Source: JADHUC01 sp964617665
GTDB lineage: Bacteria; Planctomycetota; Planctomycetia; Pirellulales; Pirellulaceae
Assembly (NCBI GenBank): GCA_964617665.1
Contig: CAZUAH010000580.1
Span: 1-8,719 of the forward strand
DNA length: 8,719 bases
Reading direction: 5' to 3'
A program made the position numbers and the translations under genes. Shown here in pieces: positions 1 to 6,655 of this stretch (its first letter is position 1; the number at the start of each line of letters is the position of its first letter). The notes beneath the pieces were generated by a model. The model searched no databases. It was given only the letters and a program-made list of their open reading frames with translations, and was not told the origin of the DNA.

Positions 1-793
1 TTCGCAGGGCCTCGTACAAAGCGTATGACATGTTCACGGGCGCCGTGTGGTGGTACACGCGGTTGCTACCCCAGTACTTGGCCAGCATGGTCACGTCCAG
101 ATACCAGCTTTGCACCTTCGTCTTGCGATTCATGATCATGTCCATGGCACGCGGACTGAACGAAACCGGAGCCAATCCCGGCGGGCAGCTCAGGCACTTC
201 TGCGAACCGGCATAAACTGCGTCGATGTTCCACTCATCCACCTTGACCGGCATACCGCCCAGTGCGGTTACCGTATCGACCAGCAGCATGGCGCCGGCTT
301 CGTGGACTACGTTGGAAATCTCCTCGATCGGTTGCGAAGCACCGGTTGACGTCTCGGCCATGACGATCCCCACAACTTTCGGCTTGGCCGCCGCCAGGGC
401 GTCTTTCAAGTCGTCGGGCGTAAACACTTCGCCCCAGGGCCGTTTGACCTCGGTGACCTCCGCGCCGGCTCGCTGTGCGACATCGGCCATTCGCATGCCG
501 AACACACCGTTCACACACACCACCATCGAATCCCCCGGCTCGATCAGGTTGACCACGGTAGCCTCCATACCTGCGGAACCTGTCGCGCTGATGGCAAGCG
601 TCATCTGATTCTGCGTCTGGTACAGGTCTCGCAGCATCTGCTGCAAACCGTCCATGACCTCCAGGTAATAGGGATCCAGATGCCCAACGGTATTCTTGCC
701 GATAGCATCAAGAACCCGCGGATGAATATCACTGGGCCCCGGGCCCATGAGAATACGTACAGGAGGATTCAACGGTGGGGCAATTTCGGTCAC
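1..793 (-). CDS. Class V aminotransferase (alanine/serine-glyoxylate type), C-terminus cut by window edge
   Basis: This is a PLP-dependent class V aminotransferase, most like alanine-glyoxylate / serine-pyruvate aminotransferases, which move an amino group from alanine or serine to glyoxylate or pyruvate in the cytosol. I translated 264 residues by hand. They include the N-terminal MGPGPSDIHPRVLDA motif, the glycine-rich SATGSAGMEA segment (about 69-78), Asp173 in LLVDTVTALGG (expected to bind the PLP ring nitrogen), the Schiff-base lysine Lys199 in YAGSQKCLSCPPG, and the YHHTAPVNM segment near 247-255. Family members are about 380-390 residues, so roughly 120 C-terminal residues lie beyond base 1. 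The start is GTG at 793: it is the first start codon after an in-frame TGA at 803-805 and has a GAGGTG ribosome binding site 5 bases upstream. It is probably a host chromosomal gene flanking the insertion. Substrate preference cannot be read from sequence. Confidence 0.93.
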   Translation of the reverse strand, partial: MTEIAPPLNPPVRILMGPGPSDIHPRVLDAIGKNTVGHLDPYYLEVMDGLQQMLRDLYQTQNQMTLAISATGSAGMEATVVNLIEPGDSMVVCVNGVFGMRMADVAQRAGAEVTEVKRPWGEVFTPDDLKDALAAAKPKVVGIVMAETSTGASQPIEEISNVVHEAGAMLLVDTVTALGGMPVKVDEWNIDAVYAGSQKCLSCPPGLAPVSFSPRAMDMIMNRKTKVQSWYLDVTMLAKYWGSNRVYHHTAPVNMSYALYEALR

Positions 794-954
794 AGCAGCA
801 CCTCAGTTAGCTAGTGATTTGTCGAGTGAATCGGGAGCACGGATGTTTTACACCAGCCCCCCACCAGTTGCCAGGGGCAGAGGCCCGGCAAGCCAGCGCG
901 AACCCGACGCGCACACTTGGCGTCACTGAAACAGGAGACCGGCCGCATGGACCT

Positions 955-982
955 TTTCCACAATGATTCGATCGACTAGAAT
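955..982 (+). promoter_or_regulatory. Possible promoter of the tRNA-Ser gene
   Basis: TAGAAT at 977-982 resembles a -10 box and TTTCCA at 955-960 a weak -35 box (4 of 6 matches), with a 16-base spacer. Transcription would begin about 15 bases before the mature tRNA. The -10 box overlaps the integrase stop codon on the other strand. The rest of the 794-1005 gap holds nothing else I can support; no convincing promoter for the aminotransferase was found there. Confidence 0.35.
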
Positions 983-2634
983 TCACTTCCAAGAATGCCA
1001 TTCCCGGAGGGTAAGCGAATGGCTAGCGGCCTCATTGGAAATGAGGTGCCCCGTATGGGGTTGCGGGTTCGAGTCCCGTGCCCTCCGCTCTCTCGCCACG
1101 TCTCGCCGGACGTGGCTTTTTTGTTGCCAAGTACCGTCATGGGAACGGTTTGCGGATTGTCCACCTCTCTGCTTTGGGCCGCGCTGGCGTCGCCTTGAGT
1201 TTCGCCATCACTCGCCACGTCTTGCCCCGTTTTGCCGTCTAACTGCTGCCCCAACTGCTGCCCATTTTCGCAGCAGGCTTTTCCGTCCGTTCCGGTCGCG
1301 GCCAACTCTCGCGCTTCCGTGTCCGGCTTCGAGGCACTTGTCGCGGGCAGGGCGTCTAGGGCTCCCTGCAAGTCATGTAGCCGTGTGTGGGAGTATCGTC
1401 CGATCGTCAACCGCGGGTCCGAATGTCGGGCTAGTTCTTGAGCCGTCTTTACCGACGCCCCGCCGGCCACGATGCCGGATATGTACGTGTGCCGCGTCGC
1501 GTGGAAGTCAGCAAACTTGCCCGCCGAATCTTCGTACCGCAGGAAATCGGACCGCTTTCGCTGTTCCTTCTCAGCATCCGTCTTGGCGTCTTCAATCCAT
1601 TGTTTGCGCGCCGCTGCCAAGTCCTTTTTCAGCATCCGGGCCGCAGTCTTGGGCAGACTGGCGAAGGGCCGCCCATCGCGTGGATGATCGGCAAGCCAGG
1701 GGCGTAGCAGTCCGGCCAAGTCGGGTCGGATCGGTTGCACATCTTTCCGCCGATGCTTTGAATAGGCCGCTGCCACCGTCACCGTGGGCGGATCCCCATC
1801 TAGGTCGAAACTTGCCGGTGTCAGGGATCGCAGTTCCTTTGCTCGGAATCCCGTGCCGAGTGCCAAGCGGTAAACCATCGCCCGATCGGGGCCAGCCAGG
1901 TTGTGGGCCGCCGTGCTGTACCCTTCCACGAATGGCAACAGGTACGCCTGTTCTTCTGGCGTCAGTTCTCGCCGCGGGTGCCGTGGGTCCGTTTCCGCGT
2001 TGTACGCTTCCAGGGTTTGCAGGGCGTCATCGGGTGTCCGCTTGTCTCGGTGAATCCACCGGGCAAAGCTCTTGACCGCTCTCAGATAGGAATTGCACGT
2101 TTCGAGACTTCGGCCAGCGTCTCGGATATCCTTGATTGCCTGCTGTACTGCCGATGGCGTCAGGTGCTTTATGTGCGTCGCTCCGCATTTCTCGACGATG
2201 AAACACACCCGTTGATCGGTCATCTTGACGTGCTTGTCGGTGTTTTGCTTGGCTTCCAGGGATGTCCGGAAATCGGCAACATGTTCCGTAACGGGCCGCC
2301 GCGCCTGCTGGGCGTATCTCTCTAGCGTCGGGTCAATCTGCCCCGTCTCGCGCTTCATCGTTTCCGTTTCCAAGTGGTTTGCCAACTGCTGCGCAGCGTC
2401 CTTATCGACGGTACGGCTACTCTTGCGGCGTCGCGTACCCGTGTGGTCGAACCATTCAATCGTGTAGTTGTCATCCTCAACGAGGATGTGCTTGCCATCG
2501 TCGGTCAGGGGTGCCCGTCGCTTCCGGCCTGTCCGATTGTGGGTCCAACTGGCACACTGCCGGCCACGGTAGGTGATGATTTCCGCTTCTACGGGAATAG
2601 GCCTCTTTCTTGTTCGCCTGTAAACCGTCGCCAT
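976..2634 (-). CDS. int: Tyrosine recombinase / integrase, C-terminus antisense to tRNA-Ser
   Basis: This site-specific tyrosine recombinase is expected to insert and excise the element at tRNA-Ser. An N-terminal arm-binding-like region (about 1-110) is followed by a core-binding SAM-like domain (about 113-200) and a catalytic domain (about 225-430). The visible active-site set is Arg264 (GTGFRAKELRSL), Lys293 (YSKHRRKD), His378 and Arg381 (FHATRH), His404 (LARHSD) and nucleophile Tyr414 (IGRYSH). A long tail of about 120 residues, poor in recognisable motifs, follows. Residues about 505-514 are antisense to the tRNA terminator and 516-543 to the tRNA itself, so the annotated C-terminus crosses the attachment site into host DNA and ends at TAG 976-978. 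The start ATG lies one base after the stop of the upstream HTH gene (TGAGATG), which suggests translational coupling. The catalytic assignment is firm; the true protein end in vivo is less certain. Confidence 0.95.
   Translation of the reverse strand: MATVYRRTRKRPIPVEAEIITYRGRQCASWTHNRTGRKRRAPLTDDGKHILVEDDNYTIEWFDHTGTRRRKSSRTVDKDAAQQLANHLETETMKRETGQIDPTLERYAQQARRPVTEHVADFRTSLEAKQNTDKHVKMTDQRVCFIVEKCGATHIKHLTPSAVQQAIKDIRDAGRSLETCNSYLRAVKSFARWIHRDKRTPDDALQTLEAYNAETDPRHPRRELTPEEQAYLLPFVEGYSTAAHNLAGPDRAMVYRLALGTGFRAKELRSLTPASFDLDGDPPTVTVAAAYSKHRRKDVQPIRPDLAGLLRPWLADHPRDGRPFASLPKTAARMLKKDLAAARKQWIEDAKTDAEKEQRKRSDFLRYEDSAGKFADFHATRHTYISGIVAGGASVKTAQELARHSDPRLTIGRYSHTRLHDLQGALDALPATSASKPDTEARELAATGTDGKACCENGQQLGQQLDGKTGQDVASDGETQGDASAAQSREVDNPQTVPMTVLGNKKATSGETWRESGGHGTRTRNPIRGTSFPMRPLAIRLPSGNGILGSEF
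1006..1087 (+). tRNA. tRNA-Ser (anticodon GGA)
   Basis: The gene folds as a class II serine tRNA. The acceptor stem GGAGGGT pairs with GCCCTCC (one G-T pair) and is followed by discriminator G1087. The anticodon stem CCTCA/TGAGG encloses the loop TTGGAAA, giving anticodon GGA. A long variable arm has a CCCC/GGGG stem. The T arm is GCGGG-TTCGAGT-CCCGT. CCA is not encoded: the next bases are CT. It reads UCC and UCU serine codons. The intact gene stands at the left edge of the integrated element, so its 3' half is the likely attachment site. The integrase frame on the opposite strand covers the entire tRNA. Confidence 0.95.
1050..1122. other. Inferred left attachment site (attL) of the element
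   Basis: Tyrosine integrases of this type commonly recombine within the 3' half of a tRNA gene. Here the integrase gene abuts tRNA-Ser and all element genes lie on its 3' side. The crossover core is therefore inferred to lie between the anticodon arm and the terminator after the tRNA. I looked for a second copy of the T-arm/acceptor sequence (for example GGTTCGAGTCCCGT) and found none, so attR must lie beyond base 8719 and the core limits cannot be fixed. Confidence 0.45.
1095..1122 (+). terminator. Rho-independent terminator after tRNA-Ser
   Basis: A perfect 8-bp stem GCCACGTC/GACGTGGC with the 6-base loop TCGCCG is followed directly by six T (1117-1122). It lies 8 bases after the tRNA and is well placed to end its transcription. 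It overlaps, in antisense, codons about 505-514 of the integrase. Confidence 0.85.
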
Positions 2635-2635
2635 C

Positions 2636-2875
2636 TCACTTGCCTTTCTTCCGAATTGGTTTGCCGGCCATCGTCAATCGCAGGTCCAGGAACTCCGCCA
2701 GCGTGTCCAGGGCTGTCATGGTTAGGCCACGTTCCCCAGACATGAATCGGCAAAGCGTCGCTTCGCTGATGCCGGTTTCCTGTGCGATGCGATACCGCGT
2801 CAACCCGCAAGTTGTGATTGCCGAACGCACTTGGTCACTCAATCTCATCGCTTGTTTATTCGATCGCTTGGGCAT
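2636..2875 (-). CDS. Small Cro/C1-type helix-turn-helix regulator (79 aa)
   Basis: This is a 79-residue DNA-binding protein with a Cro/C1 (HTH_3) domain over about residues 19-70: RYRIAQETGISEATLCRFMSG carries the two recognition helices, followed by the hydrophobic LDTLAEFLDLRL helix. The C-terminus is basic (GKPIRKKGK). The likely role is control of element genes, possibly its own operon with the integrase, which starts one base after its stop. The start ATG at 2875 has no Shine-Dalgarno sequence but sits exactly where a strong promoter should begin transcription, so a leaderless mRNA is predicted. A second ATG at codon 10 also lacks a clear ribosome binding site. Repressor, activator or recombination-directionality roles cannot be told apart from sequence. 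Confidence 0.85.
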   Translation of the reverse strand: MPKRSNKQAMRLSDQVRSAITTCGLTRYRIAQETGISEATLCRFMSGERGLTMTALDTLAEFLDLRLTMAGKPIRKKGK

Positions 2876-2881
2876 GCTGGA

Positions 2882-2910
2882 ATTATCTTATGTGCTTGCC
2901 GTTGTGTCAA
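2882..2910 (-). promoter_or_regulatory. Near-consensus sigma70 promoter for the HTH-integrase pair
   Basis: On the minus strand, TTGACA (2910-2905, perfect -35) and GATAAT (2887-2882, 5 of 6 matches to the -10 box) are separated by exactly 17 bases. Six bases lie between the -10 box and the ATG at 2875, so the expected +1 is the A of the start codon. It would give the regulator and integrase expression independent of the long upstream operon. The stop codon of the 51-aa upstream gene lies inside the spacer. Confidence 0.75.
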
Positions 2911-3043
2911 GTGTATCTATTTTCTTATGGCAATGCTGCAATCGTCGCTGCCGTTCGCGAGCAGGCCGTCGAATCGGGACAACCTTCAGCATCGAACAGA
3001 ATGCCTCAGGATCGTGGTAATCGCTGAACGTATCAGTGTTCAT
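2888..3043 (-). CDS. Small basic protein of unknown function (51 aa)
   Basis: I found this by hand translation; it is shorter than usual ORF cut-offs. It starts MNTDTFSDYHDPEAFCSM, continues with an arginine-rich stretch (IRRPARERQRRLQ, about 24-36) and ends in a short polar tail. The ATG at 3043-3041 overlaps the TGA of the preceding gene (ATGA), and GAGAGG lies 8 bases upstream as a good ribosome binding site. Those two features are the main reasons to call it real. The stop is TAA 2888-2890, inside the promoter of the HTH gene. I recognise no domain; the arginine-rich middle could bind nucleic acid, but that is a guess. Confidence 0.6.
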   Translation of the reverse strand: MNTDTFSDYHDPEAFCSMLKVVPIRRPARERQRRLQHCHKKIDTLDTTAST

Positions 3044-3276
3044 CCCGTGGGCCTCTCGTTCGTCGTGGGGCCATCCTCACGCTGATTCGATGTACTGATG
3101 CCAAGCCAACCTGGGCTGATGCTTCGTGCTGGGCGCAGTCGTTCTGCTTGGGCTTCGGGTGTCATCGTCAGCGGCTGCCGACTCGCCCAACCGCCGGGCC
3201 GGCGCGGGACAATCCACAACTCGCCGCCGTGTTCCACTACCACCGATGCCCGAAGCAATCTGTCTAGATAGATCAC
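3040..3276 (-). CDS. Small conserved-looking hypothetical protein (78 aa)
   Basis: The 78-residue product starts at GTG 3276-3274, which overlaps the TGA of the preceding gene (GTGA); AAAGG lies 9 bases upstream. The N-terminal half (LLRASVVVEHGGELWIVPRR) looks like a short beta hairpin, followed by PGGWASRQPLTMTPEAQAERLRP and a polar tail. I recognise no catalytic or metal-binding motif. Its overlaps with both neighbours indicate co-translation with the primase operon. An accessory role in replication or control is possible but not shown. Confidence 0.75.
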   Translation of the reverse strand: MIYLDRLLRASVVVEHGGELWIVPRRPGGWASRQPLTMTPEAQAERLRPARSISPGWLGISTSNQREDGPTTNERPTG

Positions 3277-3734
3277 GCTGAATTACCTTTCATCCAACAT
3301 TGAAAACAAAGCCCATCCGGACGGCCAGGTTGTCCCTTGACAACTGACTCACGTCCGCAGTCGCCGCAAATCGGTATTGGATCCGCCAGGATGTCCGAAG
3401 GGACCTCAGGGGGCCAAGGAGGGAGAATCCAGGGCACCGGGTCCGTTGACGTCATCACTTCGGCCTGCAGTTCGATCGACATACCGCCGGCGTCGGGCTC
3501 GAGAAATCCAGCCGCGCCGCCCGGTTCCTGGGGCAGCGGGTACGGTGGGCTGGCCGCCGGTGGGGCGGCTTCCTGGGGCCGCGAGTCATCCAGGGGCCGG
3601 ATCGGGGGTTCGTTTTCGTGCCGTTCAGGCTTCCGGGAAACTCGCACAGGCTGCAGGGTGGTCCGCGATGGTCCGCGGTCCGATCTTATGCGCCCCATAC
3701 TCTTGTTTTTCGTGTGTGTATCCTGAAAACCCAT
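3273..3734 (-). CDS. Proline-rich protein with C-terminal CxxC/CxxC putative zinc ribbon (153 aa)
   Basis: The product has a basic N-terminus (1-45), a proline/alanine-rich linker (about 43-75 and again 99-113) and a C-terminal cysteine pair motif: Cys123-x-x-Cys126 and Cys143-x-x-Cys146, set like a small zinc ribbon. Function is unknown; such a tail may bind DNA, RNA or a partner protein. The start ATG at 3734 has GAAGG about 8 bases upstream; an in-frame ATG at codon 13 is the alternative. The gene begins 54 bases after the primase stop, and its first codons lie in the candidate origin: codons 19-26 are formed by the left repeat arm. It overlaps the next gene by 4 bases. Confidence 0.75.
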   Translation of the reverse strand: MGFQDTHTKNKSMGRIRSDRGPSRTTLQPVRVSRKPERHENEPPIRPLDDSRPQEAAPPAASPPYPLPQEPGGAAGFLEPDAGGMSIELQAEVMTSTDPVPWILPPWPPEVPSDILADPIPICGDCGRESVVKGQPGRPDGLCFQCWMKGNSA

Positions 3735-3783
3735 TCTTTGACCTTCACGTACAGAAGATTGGTCCGCGGACCACTGCGGACCA
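3659..3783. other. Candidate replication origin: inverted pairs of 10-bp iterons around an AT-richer core
   Basis: The left arm on the plus strand holds two tandem 10-mers, TGGTCCGCGA (3659-3668) and TGGTCCGCGG (3669-3678). The right arm on the minus strand holds TGGTCCGCAG (3783-3774) and TGGTCCGCGG (3773-3764). The last also forms the 12-bp palindrome GGTCCGCGGACC (3761-3772). I saw no GGTCCGC elsewhere in the window on either strand. The DNA between is AT-richer than its surroundings: by my count 32 of the 78 bases at 3683-3760 are G or C. It begins 6 bases past the primase stop. Staphylococcal pathogenicity island origins are described as iteron sets flanking an AT-rich region next to rep, which is the basis for the call. 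An operator for the downstream genes is the main alternative. Confidence 0.6.
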
Positions 3784-3788
3784 AACCG

Positions 3789-6335
3789 CTAGATCCCATT
3801 CTTCTGGCGTATGCCGATGCCGTTGTAGATTCGTTCCCGGTTCCCTTCCTCCGTCCTGGGGCGTACTACCTTGATCGCCGGAAAGGCCGCCCCCAGATGC
3901 CGTCCAAAGGTTTGCTCAGTTCCAGGATGGTCCCGTCCGTGTTGCTCGCACCATTTCTTCCAGCAGGAAAACAGATCCTGAACCGACTCGGAAAACTCGG
4001 GGCCGGTAATGCAACAGTCCCGCACAAACGCCCAGACGGGGCTTGCCAGATCCTGCAAATCGTCCAACAACTCTTGCCCTGATTCCGGCTGCTGGAAATA
4101 ACCGCGCTCGTTCAACCGCTGCCAACCTTGAATACTCCAATTCAAAATGCCGGCCCGCTCCCGTAGCAGCCGCTTGGTCAGCGTTTTGTCTTCTCGCCCT
4201 CGAAAGCTCTGCGTCAACCGCAGAAGAATCACCCGCGTTGTCAACGCTCCCGATGCGTCTCTCATGTTCGGCAGTTCGTTGGTCATCAAGACGAACCGAA
4301 CGGGCAACCGAATGCCGGCCAGCGTAGGCATGTTCTTACGTGCCACGTCTTGGGGATCTTCCCCGCTGATTGACAAGAGCCGTTCGACAACCGCGATTGC
4401 GTCAGTCCGCCTGGACAAGCGGGCATCAGCAATCAACGCAACCAGCTTGCCAAGTAGTGGCCAAAGTCCGAACGGCCCGGCCAGACTAGCCAGTGTCGGG
4501 CTGGCAAGGTTTTGCTCGCCGATTACTCCCCGCTGAACTCTCGCGATAGTTCCCTTACCGCTCCGCGGGGGGCCGATCAACAGTAACAGCTTGTGCTGTC
4601 GTGTGTCGGGGGTCTGGCAATAGCCGAACCATTCTTGCAGCACGTCGATGCTCTGCCGATCGTCTGGCCAAAGGCTTTCGAGAAACCGCAACCACTCAGG
4701 GCAATTGGCCTCCGGATCGAAGCCATAGGGTAGGGCATTGCCAGAGAAGAAAATCGGCGTCGGCGGAAGCAGGCAACGCTTTTCCGCGGTCAGGCTGGGC
4801 AAGTGAAGCAACCCGGATGCCGTCGCCAGCACTTCGTCCGCCGGAAACGGGACGTCATCAGCAAGCCAGGTCGGTTGCTCGACGTCGCCCGGTAACAAAG
4901 ACTCGCCCACCTGGGCGTGCAGCACATTCGTCTCAAGTGTCGCCGTCACCTTTCGCGCCTGAGGTGGCCCCTTGTCTGTGCGACGGTCGGTATCACCAGC
5001 CAATCTTTTCGCATTATACCTTTCGACTGCTTCCACGTTCTCGGCGTCAAATTCGGCCTTCGCAAGTCGGTTGACTCCCGCCCGGATCTCTGGGCCTGCC
5101 ACGACTCGATAAGCCACGCCGTCCCACCGGTGCCATTCGTCCTGCCAGAACCATAGGGATTGCGTGCCGTCCCTTGTGCCGTGTTGCTCGATATACAGCC
5201 GGGCAAGCCGGTGCGGATCGTCAACCGCCTCGTTCGGTCCGTCGGGGGCGAGTCGGTCATCAACCCCCGTCGCCTTCGCGATCTCCCTTGCCACCTGTAG
5301 GGCCGCGGGACCGGTCAGCACTTCGATCGCATCCGCTTTGCCGGCTGCGAAGACATCATCAATGCCCTTGCCGGCTTCGATTGACCAGCGTTCCAGCTCG
5401 ACGGCGTAACCGTGGGCTGGCAATGCCGAGACGCATTCCAGCAGAGCCTTGGCTACCGTTTTGTTCTTGTCCGCGTCTGCATCGAAAGCCACTCGCACCG
5501 TCTTCGTGACGAGCGCCTGCAACATCGGTAAGACACTTAGCCAAGATCCGACACCCGGAAAGGCAACCGTGGGGACACCGGACAGCCGCGTCGCAACGTC
5601 CGCCTTCAATTCGCCCTCCGTAATACGCACCACATCGCACGGGGCGGCGACACCGACAGGAACATGCGCGGGGCTGCCGGGGCCGGGGCCGCCATATTTC
5701 ACCGATGAAAGGTAGCGATACTTACCACCGCTGCCGGGCTTGTCTGGTCGAATCTTCAACGCGACAACTCGCCCCGCCGTATCTCGGACGGGTACAACCA
5801 AACCATTTGGGGCTGCGATACGCCGTGTGCGCTCGTCCTCGATGAAACCGGGCACGGTGGTGAAGTCCTCGCCCAATGCATCGGCGACCTTCCTGACGAC
5901 CGACCGTCGGTAGCTGGGTAGCGTCCGATACCGGGCTACGTCGATCTCCTCATCGGTTAATCCGCGGCGGCGTAGGGCCTCGCGATGATCCGGAGACAGC
6001 GGCAACGTATCGAGCAGAAGGCGATACGCTGCATCGCGTTTATCGAGTGCCCGTTCGGCGTCGCTCGTGGGCGCGATCGTGGATTGCGAAGTCGAACCGT
6101 TTTTCCGTTTCCTTTTTTTCGGCTTTCCGTTGACGCCCACTGGCGGATCGCGTCGTAGAACATGCAGGTAGTATTCGCCGCCATCCTTGTATCGATCTGT
6201 TTTGACCGCCCCGCGTGACTCTCGCCTGCAAGCCACCTTGGCACTATCCGGGGACCGTCGGCACCAATCGGGCTTCTTACATACAGGGCAGGGTTCGGCC
6301 TTCGTGACTTCCTGCCAGCGTTCGTTGCTCGTCAC
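3789..6335 (-). CDS. Primase-helicase: zinc finger, TOPRIM-like (DUF3854) and D5/P4-type SF3 helicase (848 aa)
   Basis: This is the replication protein of the element, combining primer synthesis with DNA unwinding. Residues 16-36 hold a zinc-finger-like set (CPVC, Cys25, Cys36), followed by a very basic linker (about 71-79). A TOPRIM-like DUF3854 region follows, with RITEGELKAD (acidic residues near 240-242) and VAFDADAD (Asp285, 287, 289). The C-terminal half is a D5/P4-type superfamily 3 ATPase: Walker A GPPRSGKGT (588-596), Walker B region LVALIADAR (631-639), sensor-like LMTNELP around Asn686, then a winged-helix-like end. The start is GTG at 6335, not the longer GTG at 6380: it overlaps the excisionase stop (GTGA) and has GGGAGGG 7 bases upstream. 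The candidate origin lies directly after the stop, fitting a primase that acts on a neighbouring origin. Confidence 0.93.
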   Translation of the reverse strand: MTSNERWQEVTKAEPCPVCKKPDWCRRSPDSAKVACRRESRGAVKTDRYKDGGEYYLHVLRRDPPVGVNGKPKKRKRKNGSTSQSTIAPTSDAERALDKRDAAYRLLLDTLPLSPDHREALRRRGLTDEEIDVARYRTLPSYRRSVVRKVADALGEDFTTVPGFIEDERTRRIAAPNGLVVPVRDTAGRVVALKIRPDKPGSGGKYRYLSSVKYGGPGPGSPAHVPVGVAAPCDVVRITEGELKADVATRLSGVPTVAFPGVGSWLSVLPMLQALVTKTVRVAFDADADKNKTVAKALLECVSALPAHGYAVELERWSIEAGKGIDDVFAAGKADAIEVLTGPAALQVAREIAKATGVDDRLAPDGPNEAVDDPHRLARLYIEQHGTRDGTQSLWFWQDEWHRWDGVAYRVVAGPEIRAGVNRLAKAEFDAENVEAVERYNAKRLAGDTDRRTDKGPPQARKVTATLETNVLHAQVGESLLPGDVEQPTWLADDVPFPADEVLATASGLLHLPSLTAEKRCLLPPTPIFFSGNALPYGFDPEANCPEWLRFLESLWPDDRQSIDVLQEWFGYCQTPDTRQHKLLLLIGPPRSGKGTIARVQRGVIGEQNLASPTLASLAGPFGLWPLLGKLVALIADARLSRRTDAIAVVERLLSISGEDPQDVARKNMPTLAGIRLPVRFVLMTNELPNMRDASGALTTRVILLRLTQSFRGREDKTLTKRLLRERAGILNWSIQGWQRLNERGYFQQPESGQELLDDLQDLASPVWAFVRDCCITGPEFSESVQDLFSCWKKWCEQHGRDHPGTEQTFGRHLGAAFPAIKVVRPRTEEGNRERIYNGIGIRQKNGI

Positions 6336-6655
6336 CGGCCAGCCCTCCCGTCGACGGGCTTGCACCCGCTTTCGATCCACGCCTGCAACTCATCGCGCCG
6401 AAAACGCACTGCCGGCCTTGTTCCGAGTCCGATCTTGACCGGGGCTGGCGCCAATCCCGATCGACTCCAACGCCACCAAGTTCTCTCGCCCACACCAGCT
6501 AGCGCCGCCGCCTGCTTAGTCGTGAGCAGTTCGGCCACAATGTCGGTCGATCCTGCAGTGTGGGTCGATCCTGGAGCAATGTGGGCCACGCCCTTCGTCG
6601 TCTTGGCGGTACAACCACCGGGTCGGTTTGAAGTATCAGGGATGTCACTCTGCAT
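6332..6655 (-). CDS. AlpA/Xis-like excisionase, MerR-type helix-turn-helix (107 aa)
   Basis: This is a small DNA-binding protein. A disordered N-terminus (about 1-40) is followed by the typical excisionase/AlpA winged-helix signature: LLTTKQAAALAGVGERTWWRWSR (43-65), then a wing with KIGLGTRPAVRFRRDELQAWI (74-93). Such proteins bend attachment-site DNA to favour excision or, like P4-related AlpA, act as transcription activators; which applies here is not shown. The start ATG at 6655 has a strong GGGGGTG site 5 bases upstream and overlaps the preceding gene by 11 bases. Its stop overlaps the primase start. Its place ahead of the primase and far from the integrase suggests it is expressed with the replication genes. 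Confidence 0.88.
   Translation of the reverse strand: MQSDIPDTSNRPGGCTAKTTKGVAHIAPGSTHTAGSTDIVAELLTTKQAAALAGVGERTWWRWSRSGLAPAPVKIGLGTRPAVRFRRDELQAWIESGCKPVDGRAGR

Noticed and set aside
1092..1222. Exact 12-bp direct repeat CTCGCCACGTCT at 1092-1103 and 1211-1222 as an attachment core
   Set aside because: The first copy is part of the terminator stem, a similar GCCACGTCTTG occurs in the primase gene, and neither position fits a tRNA-anchored crossover.
963..2075. 370-aa open frame on the plus strand
   Set aside because: It is antisense to the integrase, whose catalytic residues are all present. The plus-strand product is rich in Pro/Arg/Ser with no domain, as expected of a shadow frame in GC-rich DNA.
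3337..3874. Two overlapping plus-strand open frames of 129 and 165 aa
   Set aside because: They lie antisense to the 153-aa gene and across the origin repeats, show no ribosome binding site or recognisable motif, and oppose a tightly coupled minus-strand operon.
6336..6380. Longer primase start at GTG 6380
   Set aside because: It adds 15 residues inside the excisionase gene. GTG 6335 has a strong GGGAGGG site and a 4-base overlap with the excisionase stop.
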